Positions 9,174-18,622 of a stretch of 64,000 nt of DNA are shown piece by piece. The DNA is from Gimesia sp. GTDB taxonomy: Bacteria > Planctomycetota > Planctomycetia > Planctomycetales > Planctomycetaceae. Every line of letters begins with the position of its first letter. Within the stretch, counting starts at the first letter, position 1. The DNA is taken from the NCBI GenBank assembly GCA_002706765.1, contig PAJV01000042.1:62001-126000 (forward strand), in the 5' to 3' direction. A program made the translations under genes and the position numbers. The notes below the pieces were generated by a model. The model ran no database searches, was not told the origin of the DNA, and saw only the letters and a list, made by a program, of their open reading frames with translations.

Positions 9174-10448
9174 ATGCCTTTGAATACTGTTTCTGTTTTC
9201 CTTTTCTCTTTCCTTCTGCTGTGTGTTCCTCGAAGTGAGCTCGCTGCTCAGAAAAATGCAGAGCTGGAACGGAAATCGCCCGACTTTCGCATTCAACTCA
9301 GCACTGCTACTAAAGGCTATGATGGCAAAACCTGCTGGGTACATGCCCGGGCCGGTGCGATTCCTGTGGGTGCACCCGGAAATGACCTGGACAATCCGAT
9401 TGTGGTGATGACCATGCAGAAACTGCTGCTCTCAGGCAGCGATATCTTTTATGCCCTGAATTCCATGCGGACTGATGACCTGGGAAAAACCTGGCAGGGT
9501 CCGATCGAACAGAAAAACCTGAGTCGCCACGATCTGCCTGATGGAGGCGAAGTTGTTGTCTCCGATTTCTGGCCTCAATGGCACGCGGCATCAAAAACAC
9601 TGCTGGGCATCGGGCATACGGTTCGTTATTACAATAACCGGATTGTGAAGGAAAAAAACGTCCGCGTCTCCTCATATGCGACCTATGATCCAAAAAAGAA
9701 TCTCTGGTCCCCCTGGAAATCTCTGGAGCTTCCGGACGGCCCCGAATTCGTCAGCAGCGGTGCCGGCTCGGTGCAGCGATACGATCTGTCGAATGGCGAT
9801 ATCCTGCTACCCGTCTATTATAAACGCCCTGAGAGAAAATATTCCGACGTAATGGTGCTCCGCTGTCGCTTTGATGGTGACACACTGAAATACATTGAGC
9901 ATGGTAACGAACTCTCCATTGATGACGGTCGTGGATTTGCGGAACCTTCCATTACCAAGTTCGGTGACTGGTTCTATCTCACTCTCCGAAACGACAATGC
10001 CGCTTATGTCACTCGCAGCAAAGACGGACTGCATTTTCCGGAGCCACAAAAATGGACCTTCGAAGACGGCAAGGATTTAGGCAGCTACAATACGCAAGCC
10101 CACTGGGTCACACATTCCGATGGACTGTATCTGGTCTACACCCGTCGCGGTGCAAACAACGATCATATCATCCGTCACCGTGCCCCGCTGATCATGGGCC
10201 GCGTCAATCCTGACAAGCTGGCCATCATCCGCGATTCCGAACGCACTCTGGTCCCCGAACGCGGAGCCCGCCTGGGCAACTTCGGCGTCGTTGATGTCAA
10301 CGAAAACGAAACCTGGGTCATCGTCACCGAATGGATGCAGCGTTTCGGTCCAGATTACGTAATGCCCGTCGACAATAAGTACGGAGCGGATAACAGTGTA
10401 TACGTTTGTAAAATCCTCTGGAAACAGCCCAACAGGTTGATGAAATAA
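9174..10448 (+). CDS. Exported sialidase-like (BNR) protein
   Basis: A 424-residue exported protein with a signal peptide at about 1-25 (VSVFLFSFLLLCVPRSELAA). One clear Asp box (T100-D-D-L-G-K-T-W107) and further beta-propeller units place it in the sialidase/BNR superfamily. FAEPSITKFGDWFYLTLR in the middle resembles the propeller strand carrying the catalytic-pocket residues, but the full arginine triad was not traced. Planctomycete relatives are commonly annotated as exo-alpha-sialidase. It shares a roughly 210-bp divergent intergenic region with the PQQ propeller gene, which contains two copies of CTCTGATCA about 30 bp apart. Substrate unknown. Confidence 0.78.
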   Translation: MPLNTVSVFLFSFLLLCVPRSELAAQKNAELERKSPDFRIQLSTATKGYDGKTCWVHARAGAIPVGAPGNDLDNPIVVMTMQKLLLSGSDIFYALNSMRTDDLGKTWQGPIEQKNLSRHDLPDGGEVVVSDFWPQWHAASKTLLGIGHTVRYYNNRIVKEKNVRVSSYATYDPKKNLWSPWKSLELPDGPEFVSSGAGSVQRYDLSNGDILLPVYYKRPERKYSDVMVLRCRFDGDTLKYIEHGNELSIDDGRGFAEPSITKFGDWFYLTLRNDNAAYVTRSKDGLHFPEPQKWTFEDGKDLGSYNTQAHWVTHSDGLYLVYTRRGANNDHIIRHRAPLIMGRVNPDKLAIIRDSERTLVPERGARLGNFGVVDVNENETWVIVTEWMQRFGPDYVMPVDNKYGADNSVYVCKILWKQPNRLMK

Positions 10449-10599
10449 TTATCAATACAGCTGACAGTCGTGGGGAGTTTCCTGAAAACAAGACTAAACA
10501 TCAACGGTACTTGATATATCATTCTCACACATGGTAGGATAGCAGACATTCAAAAAGATGTATTTTCTGCTGCCAGCACGCCACTCAAGGAGAAACGTT

Positions 10600-11889
10600 A
10601 TGAGTCGCTTGAACCGTCGTGAGTTTCTGGGAACCGTACCTGTTGTCTGGGCCGGAATGTCTTCACTCAGCCAGACCGCCTACTCTGCGAATGATAAAGT
10701 GAATGTCGCACTGGTTGGTTGCGGTGGACGCGGAAAAGGACTGGGCAACTGGTTTGCGAAACTTCCTGACAGTCAACTGGTGGCCGTCTGCGATCCCGAC
10801 CAGAGTCGTTCCGGACAGATGGCCGATCAGATTGAGAAAACAGGAGCAAAACGACCGAAACAGGTCGAAGATTTCCGCACGCTGCTCGATGGAAATGAAA
10901 TCGATGCGATTGTGATTGCCACCCCCGATCACTGGCATACCCCCGCAGCGATCATGGCCTGCCAGGCGGGTAAAGATGTGTATGTCGAAAAGCCCTGCTC
11001 GCATAATATTCATGAAGGTCGCCAGCTGGTGAATGCGGCTCGCAAATACAAACGGGTCGTGCAGCATGGCACCAATCTGCGCGCGACCCCCGTCTATCAG
11101 AAAGCCTGGAAACAGATTCAGGACGGCGCCATCGGCAAAGTACTGATGGTCAAAGCCATCAACAATCAACGCCGGGCCCTTTATCCCGTCCGCCCGGACG
11201 AACCGGTGCCCAGCGGCGTGAATTATGATCTCTGGCTGGGACCCGGAAAAAAACAACCTTTCAACCGCAATCGATTCCATACAGCCTGGCACTGGACGTG
11301 GGAATTTGGGACCGGTGATATCGGCAATGATGGCGTGCACCAGATCGACATCGGCCGCTGGGGGATGAATTTGAAAGCGCCGAATGCCGTCTCCTGCAGT
11401 GGCGCCAAGCTGGGCTCCAAAGGGGATGCGCAGGAAACGCCGGATACGATGGTCGTCACCTGGGAATACGATGACCTGCTCTACGTCTATGAACAGCGTG
11501 ACTTTACTCCCTACCGTCTCCAGGCCCATCGACATGACAACGACAACATCTTCTACGGAGATAAAGGTTTTATGATGGTCGATCGTTCGGGCTATCGCAT
11601 CTTCTACAAACATGAACGGGGGCCTGCTTTTGAAGAGAAATGGCAGGATACGCCAACGCATTACCAGAACTTCATCACCTGCGTGAAGAACCGACAGTCA
11701 GATGAACTACTGGCAGAAATTGAAGAGGGGCACTATTCCGCCATGCTCAGTCACCTCGGTAATATTTCCTACCGTACCGGCAGGCGACTGGTCTTCGATC
11801 CCAAAACAGAAACGTTTCCCGATGACAAAGAAGCCAATCAGTATCTGACCCGCCAGTACCGCGATGGATATGAACTGCCACTGGTTTAA
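10600..11889 (+). CDS. TAT-exported Gfo/Idh/MocA family oxidoreductase
   Basis: A 429-residue NAD(P)-dependent sugar or cyclitol oxidoreductase. The N-terminus has a twin-arginine motif (NRREFLG), as in exported planctomycete members that carry their cofactor folded. The Rossmann motif VALVGCGGRGKG follows the signal, and EKPCSHN provides the conserved Glu-Lys-Pro. WEFGTGDIGNDGVHQIDIGRW carries the D-x3-H-like catalytic region. A start at 10558 is possible, but the ATG at 10600 is preceded by CAAGGAGAAACG and puts the TAT motif at residues 5-11. The next gene, 48 bp downstream, is a cytoplasmic relative, so the pair may be an operon. Confidence 0.87.
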   Translation: MSRLNRREFLGTVPVVWAGMSSLSQTAYSANDKVNVALVGCGGRGKGLGNWFAKLPDSQLVAVCDPDQSRSGQMADQIEKTGAKRPKQVEDFRTLLDGNEIDAIVIATPDHWHTPAAIMACQAGKDVYVEKPCSHNIHEGRQLVNAARKYKRVVQHGTNLRATPVYQKAWKQIQDGAIGKVLMVKAINNQRRALYPVRPDEPVPSGVNYDLWLGPGKKQPFNRNRFHTAWHWTWEFGTGDIGNDGVHQIDIGRWGMNLKAPNAVSCSGAKLGSKGDAQETPDTMVVTWEYDDLLYVYEQRDFTPYRLQAHRHDNDNIFYGDKGFMMVDRSGYRIFYKHERGPAFEEKWQDTPTHYQNFITCVKNRQSDELLAEIEEGHYSAMLSHLGNISYRTGRRLVFDPKTETFPDDKEANQYLTRQYRDGYELPLV

Positions 11890-11937
11890 TTTCAATTAGA
11901 CATTCAATAGAGAGTTCCCTTCAGAGAAAGCAGATTC

Positions 11938-12978
11938 ATGGCAGACAAAGCAAAAGTAGCCCTCATCATCAGTGAAACGTCTGCGCATCTCGGCGCGTAC
12001 TTCCCGGCTCTTGCGTCCTGCGAGGATATCAGTGAAGTCGTTCTCAGCGACGAAGGTCAGAAACATGTCGCGGAAGCTCGCAAGAAGCTGGGTGATAAAC
12101 TCACGCACGTCTATAACAGCCCGGCAGAACTTTTCCAGAAAGAGCAACCGGATCTGGCGCTGATTACTCTGGAAGCGGGGAAAGCGCCTGCAGCGATTAA
12201 TATTGCCCTGGATCATGGCTGCCCCGTGTTCGCAGAGAAACCAGCCTGTACGAATATTGAAGACTTTGAAAAACTGGTGCAGAAAGCAGACAGCAAACAT
12301 CTCAACCTGATGCTGGCATTAGCAAATCGTAATAATCCGGAAGTCAAAGCCGCCCGCCGCATGATTCGCAAAGGGACGTTTGGAAAGATTTACGGCATCG
12401 AACTGAATTTCATTGCCGATCAGACCCGCCTGACCAGCAAGAGTTATCAGTCCGGCTGGTTTGCACAGAAAGCGCGCGGGGGAGGCGGACACCTGATCTG
12501 GCTGGGCATCCACTGGCTTGACCTGGGCATGTACATTACCGATTCCAAAATCACCGATGTCAGTGGCTTCATCACTAATATCGGCGGACAGCCGCTTGAC
12601 GTGGAAGACTCTGCCGCCCTCAGTCTCAAGTTTGACAAAGGCTTTCTGGGAACGATGACATCCGGTTATTATATCAATCGGGGCAAACAGTCGCTGATCA
12701 AAATCTGGGGCTCGAAAGGCTGGCTGGAAATGGATTACTCGACCGGTAAATATCTGCAGTGGTCACTCTACTCAGATAAACCGCGGACGGTCCATAAATT
12801 TGAAGAATCCATTAAACCCCGAGGCTATTCTCCCTCTGTGCACGCCGCCGTGCGATCGGTGTTGGACAAGGAACCACCGACACTCGACAGCCACGACAGT
12901 CTGCAGGTGTTAAGAACCATCTACGCAGCTTACAAAGCGGCAGAAACCGGTCAGACGCAACAGGTGCGCGTCGATTGA
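11938..12978 (+). CDS. Cytoplasmic Gfo/Idh/MocA family protein with degenerate Rossmann motif
   Basis: A 346-residue protein without a signal peptide, similar in architecture to the oxidoreductase upstream: an N-terminal nucleotide-binding-type domain, EKPACTN (the family Glu-Lys-Pro), and a C-terminal beta-sheet domain with GGGGHLIWLGIHWLDLGMY in the catalytic region. The first beta strand runs into KVALIISETSAHLGAYF, so the usual G-x-G-x-x-G loop is replaced by S-E-T-S-A-H. Either cofactor binding is altered or the protein has another role. It is likely co-transcribed with the gene at 10600 and ends 19 bp from the convergent sulfatase. Confidence 0.83.
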   Translation: MADKAKVALIISETSAHLGAYFPALASCEDISEVVLSDEGQKHVAEARKKLGDKLTHVYNSPAELFQKEQPDLALITLEAGKAPAAINIALDHGCPVFAEKPACTNIEDFEKLVQKADSKHLNLMLALANRNNPEVKAARRMIRKGTFGKIYGIELNFIADQTRLTSKSYQSGWFAQKARGGGGHLIWLGIHWLDLGMYITDSKITDVSGFITNIGGQPLDVEDSAALSLKFDKGFLGTMTSGYYINRGKQSLIKIWGSKGWLEMDYSTGKYLQWSLYSDKPRTVHKFEESIKPRGYSPSVHAAVRSVLDKEPPTLDSHDSLQVLRTIYAAYKAAETGQTQQVRVD

Positions 12979-12997
12979 TTTGCGGTTTCAAAATAAT

Positions 12998-14458
12998 TTA
13001 AGGACTTTCGTAGGCATGTCCCAGATCATTTTTACGAATGTCTTTTAATTTCTCGGCGAGTTTCTCCCTGAAGACAGTTACCGTCAATCGGTTTTCTGGA
13101 CGCTCCGCCAGGTTGGTGAACTGCCGGGGATCTTTCTGCATGTCATACAGTTCGATTCCGCCGGAAGCGTCTTCCTTATATTGAATATAAGCCCAGCGTT
13201 CATCGCGTAATAAAAACCCGCGGTTTCCCTTGTTACGCGGGTCAACACTGAAAGCGGTATCACGCACGCGCTGGCCGGGATCATCCAGCAGCGGTGACAG
13301 ATCTTTGCCCTGAATTCCCTCTGGTATCTTTAACCCACACAGGCTGCTGATCGTGGGATACAGGTCCAGCAATTCCACTATCGAATCACAAACCGCAGGC
13401 TGTTTGCCGGGCACACTGATGATCAAGGGGACTGCCGCCGATTCTTCATGCAGGCTGACCTTGGCCCAGAAGTCATGTTCGCCCAGATGATAACCATGAT
13501 CGCTGGTGAAGATCACAATCGTCCGATCCTCCAGTCCCGACCGTTTGACGGCTTCCAGAACCTTGCCCACCTGCGCGTCCATGTAGGCCACTGAGGCCAG
13601 GTATCCACCCACTGCTTTTTTCTGACGCCGGACATCCATTTTCATATTCAGGCTGGTTTTGTAATTGATTCCCAGTTGGGGAATATCCTCCCAGTCCCCG
13701 TCCACTTTTTCAGGTAACACATGTCGGGAGTAAGGTAGAAACGGTGGAAAATAAGTTGCTGGTGCGACAAAGGGAACATGAGGTCGCACAAAACCAACGC
13801 CCAGGAAGAAGGGCTCTTCTTTATGTTTTTCAATGAGTTCAACCGCTTTTCGGGCGGTTTTTCCGTCAGAGTGTACCAGGTCACCACCGTCGGCTTCCAC
13901 CACGACGAAGGTATTCCCCCCTACAGCGGGTTTCTTGCCATCCGGATTGTTTTCCAGAGTCTCCCCTTTTCCGGGCGCCGCCCATTCCGGTCCGGGGCTG
14001 TTGAAACGCTCGGTCCACGAAGCAGGATCATCGGTGCCGTCATTGCCTTTTTCAATATCACCGGGAACTCCCATATGATAAATCTTACTGACGCGGGCTG
14101 AATAGTATCCCTGATTTTTGAAGTGCTGCGCCCAGGTGGGCCGGTCGCCAATATACGAGCGCGGGCTTACATAGCCGAATGCTTTGGTGGCGTGCGGATA
14201 ATAGCCCGACATGAAGGAAGCGCGAGAAGGACCGCAATAGGTGGCCTGGCAGTAAGCATGAGTGAAGCGTGTCCCCCGGGCAGCGATGCTGTCGATATGG
14301 GGAGTCTGACATACCTGATTCCCGTAACAGGAAAGCGCGGTGGCCGTCAGATCGTCTGAAATAATAAACAGTACATTATAAGGTTTATCAGCCGCTTCAA
14401 TCTGGTTGACACAGAACAACAGACAGCAGGCCATGAGCTGAAAAGCAGTGTTTTTCAT
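12998..14458 (-). CDS. Exported iduronate-2-sulfatase-like sulfatase
   Basis: A 486-residue sulfatase with a signal peptide at about 1-22. Metal Asp pair D35-D36 lies in FIISDDLTATALSCYG, and the formylglycine motif is canonical C75-G-P-S-R79. FTSDHGYHLGEHDFWAK gives the downstream metal and substrate-side His residues typical of the iduronate-2-sulfatase/choline-sulfatase branch. In the family, 2-O-sulfated uronic acid or related sugars are common substrates; the actual one here is not determined. The canonical motif contrasts with the CTTTR sulfatase at 2678. It is a single gene, convergent with the Gfo/Idh pair. Confidence 0.9.
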   Translation of the reverse strand: MKNTAFQLMACCLLFCVNQIEAADKPYNVLFIISDDLTATALSCYGNQVCQTPHIDSIAARGTRFTHAYCQATYCGPSRASFMSGYYPHATKAFGYVSPRSYIGDRPTWAQHFKNQGYYSARVSKIYHMGVPGDIEKGNDGTDDPASWTERFNSPGPEWAAPGKGETLENNPDGKKPAVGGNTFVVVEADGGDLVHSDGKTARKAVELIEKHKEEPFFLGVGFVRPHVPFVAPATYFPPFLPYSRHVLPEKVDGDWEDIPQLGINYKTSLNMKMDVRRQKKAVGGYLASVAYMDAQVGKVLEAVKRSGLEDRTIVIFTSDHGYHLGEHDFWAKVSLHEESAAVPLIISVPGKQPAVCDSIVELLDLYPTISSLCGLKIPEGIQGKDLSPLLDDPGQRVRDTAFSVDPRNKGNRGFLLRDERWAYIQYKEDASGGIELYDMQKDPRQFTNLAERPENRLTVTVFREKLAEKLKDIRKNDLGHAYESP

Positions 14459-14557
14459 CGTTCGCCCTGAAGATCAAAAGAAGAATGTCAGCTGTAACTG
14501 CTATCGTTGCAGCAAATCTTCATTTTATGATTCACAGGAACGGGTCACAACTCTCAT

Positions 14558-15844
14558 TCAGTCATAATCCTCGGCAGGAATGACATCCACAAACGAGACC
14601 CCGATGCGCAGTTCATCGAAGTCCGTGGAATAATTACTGACGATCTTTACCCGTTCAATCCGCAGGTCGGGCGCCATCAGTCGCAGGTTCACATCATCCA
14701 GATCAGGAATTCGATTCAGAGGCGGGTTCAACCAGAGATCAACTTCTTCCGCTCCCGGTCGAAAAAGTATTCGCGCTACAATTAAGGCCGCCTGTCCGGA
14801 GAGCACCTCGCTGGAGGCGGTGTTGATTTCGGTTCCATTCACCTGGCCTGCAGCAGCCCAGTTGCCGCGATCTGCGGATGCCAGTTTTCCGATGCGCAAG
14901 CTGGATTCTTCATTACCGAAATCGAGATACGCATATCGACCGCCGCCGGCGTTATCATAGGACTGTGCCATAAAGCTGATCCATAGTATCTCTCCGTCGG
15001 CCCCGAAGCCTTTTGTATCAGACAGGGACTTGGGAACCTGCTGTAAATCGAGATATCGTACAGCAACCGTTTCGGACCCTGCTCCCGAACGATACTGCCC
15101 CCCCTTCGTCAACAGCATGTTGCCATACTGATCAGAAAATCCGAGCTGCCCGAACAGACGCATATCATTTTTTCCAAGATTGACTTTCTTGGTATCGTGG
15201 ATGATTGCGGACCGGTTTCGCCCTTGATCAACCCACGGTCCCGCCCAGCCGACACCCCCTGTCAAATCATTGATGCCCTCAGACGCTTTTTCCCCAAGTT
15301 GTCTTTCTGAATAATTAAAGCCTTCATACAGAAACGGCTGAGCCGCGATTCGAGCCATGAGAAAGGTTTTCTTAGCGTAATGCGAATCAAAATTGATTGG
15401 TTCGAACGCTTTTTCTTCGTCATAAGGCAACTGAAAGTCTTTGATAAACATCACCGACAGGTTGATCGTGGAAACGATGCCGATTCCGATTAACAGAAAC
15501 CAGCGCCATGTCAAAATCCGTCGTCGTGATTCCGAAACGGGCGCAGTCTTTTTTGCAGCGGAATTGATCTCTATCTCGGACTCCGCCGGGAGAATCAATG
15601 GAACATTAAGCTGTTTCTCCCGCTCACGGGCCTGGGCTTCTCCAATCGAGCGAACCTGAAATCGTTCTCGCAGATAAGAATGCAGGAATACGCGACGAAA
15701 GGCCTGGTCGGCATTGTCGCTGTCTGTTTTGATCCACTGCTCCAGCTTACGGGCTTCTTCTTCAGAAAGCTCTTCCCCGTCAAGGTAGGCATCAATATTT
15801 TCGAGTGCCGTACTCTTTTTGAGGTCCGTTTTAATTTCCGACAT
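14558..15844 (-). CDS. Membrane anti-sigma factor with exported beta-rich (LamG-like) domain
   Basis: A 428-residue protein in three parts. Residues about 1-110 are cytoplasmic and acidic, with ALENIDAYLDGEELSEEEA and a DQAFRRVFLHSYLRERF helix typical of FecR-type anti-sigma N-termini. One transmembrane helix follows (WFLLIGIGIVSTINLSVMFI). The remaining 300 or so residues are outside the cytoplasm and start with FLYEGFNYSERQLG, the opening of jelly-roll or LamG-like domains. No FecR domain proper is recognisable between them. The ATG at 15844 overlaps the end of the sigma gene by 14 nt and has GGTGAAGCGA just upstream, so translation is probably coupled. It should sequester the sigma factor from 15831-16394. 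Confidence 0.75.
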   Translation of the reverse strand: MSEIKTDLKKSTALENIDAYLDGEELSEEEARKLEQWIKTDSDNADQAFRRVFLHSYLRERFQVRSIGEAQAREREKQLNVPLILPAESEIEINSAAKKTAPVSESRRRILTWRWFLLIGIGIVSTINLSVMFIKDFQLPYDEEKAFEPINFDSHYAKKTFLMARIAAQPFLYEGFNYSERQLGEKASEGINDLTGGVGWAGPWVDQGRNRSAIIHDTKKVNLGKNDMRLFGQLGFSDQYGNMLLTKGGQYRSGAGSETVAVRYLDLQQVPKSLSDTKGFGADGEILWISFMAQSYDNAGGGRYAYLDFGNEESSLRIGKLASADRGNWAAAGQVNGTEINTASSEVLSGQAALIVARILFRPGAEEVDLWLNPPLNRIPDLDDVNLRLMAPDLRIERVKIVSNYSTDFDELRIGVSFVDVIPAEDYD

Positions 15845-16394
15845 TCGCTTCACCGGCAGCTCGCTTTTGAACACAATCCATCAATGTGGTCCGAATCCGG
15901 GATAAGGTCACCCGGACCGATCCCATCGAGGTTCCCAGTTCGTCGGCAATCTGTTTGGGTTTTAAATCATCGGTATATCGTAAACCCAGTAACCTGCGTG
16001 AACGTTCTGTTAACTGATCCAGGCAGTACTCCAGTAAATCCCGTTCTTCAGTCATCAACTGCTGTACCCGGGAGCAGGCATCCGCCAGCGCGTCCATCGC
16101 TTCGCCCATGAACAGCACCCGGTCACGACGTTTACCACGATAAAAATCGGCAATTTTGATCTTCGCTATCCACAATGCCCACGGCAGAAAAGGACGCGTA
16201 TTATCGTATTCGTCATAGCGGATCGCAATTTCCGCAGCAACTTCCTGTAGCAGATCTTCCGCATCACTGAACTGGGGTGTGGAAGCCACTACAAAAGCCA
16301 TCAGCGAGGGTTGAACTTTCACCCAGTTCCGCGCGAGCTCTGCACGACTTCGTGCAGATTCTGTCTGTAGTGTTCTCGTTTGTGTCGCATCCAT
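15831..16394 (-). CDS. ECF RNA polymerase sigma factor (TIGR02989-like)
   Basis: A 187-residue sigma factor. Region 2 covers about residues 30-100, including DAEDLLQEVAAEIAIRYDEY and the DNA-melting part FLPWALWIAKIKIADFYRGKRRD. Region 4 covers about 125-175 with the helix-turn-helix KQIADELGTSMGSVRVTLSRIR. The form matches the Rhodopirellula/Verrucomicrobium group (TIGR02989), whose genes usually sit next to a membrane FecR-type partner, as here. The stop codon lies within the anti-sigma gene (14-nt overlap), which ties their expression together. No clear -35/-10 pair was found upstream, but a gapped inverted repeat (CTTTTGTAA ... TTTACAAAG) lies at about 16412-16442. Confidence 0.9.
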   Translation of the reverse strand: MDATQTRTLQTESARSRAELARNWVKVQPSLMAFVVASTPQFSDAEDLLQEVAAEIAIRYDEYDNTRPFLPWALWIAKIKIADFYRGKRRDRVLFMGEAMDALADACSRVQQLMTEERDLLEYCLDQLTERSRRLLGLRYTDDLKPKQIADELGTSMGSVRVTLSRIRTTLMDCVQKRAAGEANVGN

Positions 16395-17059
16395 CGGGCA
16401 CGTACATCTCTTCTTTTGTAACAGTTAGTTTTATTTTACAAAGTTAATGACACCAGACGTAACGAAACTCTGGCTGCAGAGAAAACTGTAATCCGGGCAT
16501 CTACCAATAGCAATATTTTGTATTGTAGTAGAATGTGTTAAGATTAAATGAAGATACAGGAAGAACTTTGAATCATTCCGATAATTTTCTGAAGTTAGAA
16601 CGAATCTGACTTTTTTAGAAATTTCCTGTTAACGTTTTGAGGGGTTCTGCGATATACAATAGAAGCCAGAATACCGCCTGCAGGTTAAATCCTGTTTTCG
16701 GCCTGAAAATTGATTTCTCTTCATCAGAATCAAGACCTCAGACTCACATTCCCAGTCAGCTTATCCTGCTCCCCCCATCGCAAACTTAGTGCTACTAATA
16801 CGTATTCGTACAATTTCTGCGGTTCCCTCTTTGCCAATCTTCGAAGGCATTTTTCACTCACAGGACCTTACTGTATCTGTCTGAGCAGTATCTGCCTGGA
16901 AAGCCGATTTATTCTCCTCCCCTGGAATCGGACTTGAGTTCAGACCACACATTCTGATATAAACATACGGTTATGCAATCAGTCTCCAGCTTCTTCACTT
17001 GAGAGTGTCGACAGCTGGGTCGATAGAAATCAATTCGCGATAAAAAACAGGGGGGCCCG
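16395..17059. other. 665-bp intergenic region, AT-rich
   Basis: Divergent spacer between the ECF sigma gene and a DUF1501 gene. It is visibly more AT-rich than the coding DNA. Apart from the gapped inverted repeat near 16412-16442 I see no RNA gene, repeat or convincing promoter. The open frame at 16710-16937 has no ribosome binding site and no recognisable product and is not called. Confidence 0.5.
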
Positions 17060-18469
17060 ATGCTGACATTCTCCAGCGAACGGAATGAGCATCACTCCAG
17101 TTCACGGCGGCAGTTTCTGCAAATGGGGACACTCGGTCTCGCCGGGCTGACGCTGGCCGATCTGTTATGCGCTGAATCACAAGCTGGCATAACCAGTTCC
17201 AATAAATCCATCATCAATGTGCATCTGGATGGTGGTCCACCGCATATGGATATGATTGACCTGAAACCGGAAGCCCCGGCTGAAATTCGGGGAGAATTCC
17301 TGCCTGTCGCTACAAACGTCACCGGCATACAACTTTGTGAACTTCTGCCACGCATGGCGGCCCAGGCAGATCGCTTTGCCTTTATCCGGTCTCTGGTCGG
17401 TTCTGCCGGCGCTCATGATGCTTTTCAATGCCAGTCCGGTTTCAATAAGAAGGATCTGAACTCAACGGGTGGACGGCCCGCACTGGGATCTGTCGTCTCG
17501 AAACTGGAAGGGACTCCAGAAGACCGTACTCCTTTGTTTGTGGATCTGATGCAGGGCCGTGGCCTGGTTCGAAACAGTGCCCGTCCCGGCTTTCTCGGAC
17601 CGTCTTTTCAGCCATTCCGACCCGATCTTTCGGACCTGTTTGAACGCCAGCTGGAAAAAGGGATGCAGAATGAACTGAAACGACTGGGAACAGATCATCA
17701 AGTCAGCCTCAAACTGAATCCGACACTCAGCCTGCAACGACTGGAAAGCCGCAGGTCTCTGCTTTCCGAACTGGATTCGATCCGCAGCAGAGTCGATGCC
17801 AGCGGCATGATGGATGCCATGGACCGTTTTTCCCAACAGGCCGTCAGTATTCTCACATCCGGCCGACTTGCCGATGCGCTGGACCTCTCCCTGGAAGATC
17901 CGGAGAGCCTGGCGCGCTATACCCCGGCAAACCCGACTGAGCGACCACGTTTTTACACCAGTGAAGGTCCGCAGGCAGTCAAAAAGTTTCTGCTGGCGCG
18001 ACGACTCGTGGAAGCAGGTGTCCGCTGTGTCAGTCTCTCCATCAGTGATTTTGATACCCACTCCAGCAACTTCGACCGGCTGCGTCAATTGCTTCCCATC
18101 GTGGATCACGGATTGACGGCCCTCATCACCGATCTGGAAGAGCGTGGCATGCTGGATGATGTGACCATCGTTGCCTGGGGTGAATTTGGACGTACGCCTC
18201 GCGTCAACTCTAAAAAAGGTGGCCGCGATCACTGGCCTCGCGTAGGCCCTGCGATCCTCGCCGGCGGCGGGATGCGTACCGGGCAGGTCATCGGCGCGAC
18301 CGATCGTACGGCGAGCGCCGTCAAAGAACGCCCGGTGCATTATAAAGATATCTTCGCCACCCTCTATCACAACCTGGGGATCGATCCGCATGCTGTCACA
18401 ATTGAGGATCCCCACGGGCGGCCGCAGTACCTGCTTGACGCGGGTACCCGCATCGCTGAACTCGGCTGA
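17060..18469 (+). CDS. TAT-exported DUF1501 protein (alkaline-phosphatase-like fold)
   Basis: A 469-residue DUF1501 protein, a planctomycete-expanded family with a sulfatase/phosphatase-like fold and no proven activity. The twin-arginine signal SSSRRQFLQMGTLGLAGL begins at about residue 13. Typical segments are NVHLDGGPPHMDMIDLKPEAP, which holds potential metal-binding His/Asp, and VAWGEFGRTPRVN with GRDHWPRVGPAILAGGG near the C-terminus. In this family such genes often accompany DUF1549/DUF1553 cytochrome-like genes, but none is adjacent here. It closely resembles the DUF1501 protein at 39681. A G-rich run (GGGGGGCCC) precedes the ATG. DUF1080 follows 153 bp downstream. Confidence 0.88.
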   Translation: MLTFSSERNEHHSSSRRQFLQMGTLGLAGLTLADLLCAESQAGITSSNKSIINVHLDGGPPHMDMIDLKPEAPAEIRGEFLPVATNVTGIQLCELLPRMAAQADRFAFIRSLVGSAGAHDAFQCQSGFNKKDLNSTGGRPALGSVVSKLEGTPEDRTPLFVDLMQGRGLVRNSARPGFLGPSFQPFRPDLSDLFERQLEKGMQNELKRLGTDHQVSLKLNPTLSLQRLESRRSLLSELDSIRSRVDASGMMDAMDRFSQQAVSILTSGRLADALDLSLEDPESLARYTPANPTERPRFYTSEGPQAVKKFLLARRLVEAGVRCVSLSISDFDTHSSNFDRLRQLLPIVDHGLTALITDLEERGMLDDVTIVAWGEFGRTPRVNSKKGGRDHWPRVGPAILAGGGMRTGQVIGATDRTASAVKERPVHYKDIFATLYHNLGIDPHAVTIEDPHGRPQYLLDAGTRIAELG

Positions 18470-18622
18470 TCAGTCTCTCTGACATGCATCCTGGCTGTGA
18501 GGAATCCCTCTCCTGCTTGTTTCACTCGATTATGACGGGTATGATCGAACTCACTGTGAGGGCCTCCTCGCATTCCAACCGCATCACTGAAACAGCCGCT
18601 TTCTGACAGGAGAGACTCAACG

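Noticed and set aside
10663-11661. A 332-codon open frame on the minus strand
   Set aside because: It lies entirely antisense to a clear Gfo/Idh gene and its product looks like a mirror of that gene's codon pattern, with no domain.
16710-16937. 75-codon open frame in the intergenic region before DUF1501
   Set aside because: No ribosome binding site, odd composition rich in Ser, Leu and Cys, no recognisable product.
17462-18415. A 317-codon open frame on the minus strand
   Set aside because: Antisense to a typical DUF1501 gene, no recognisable product.
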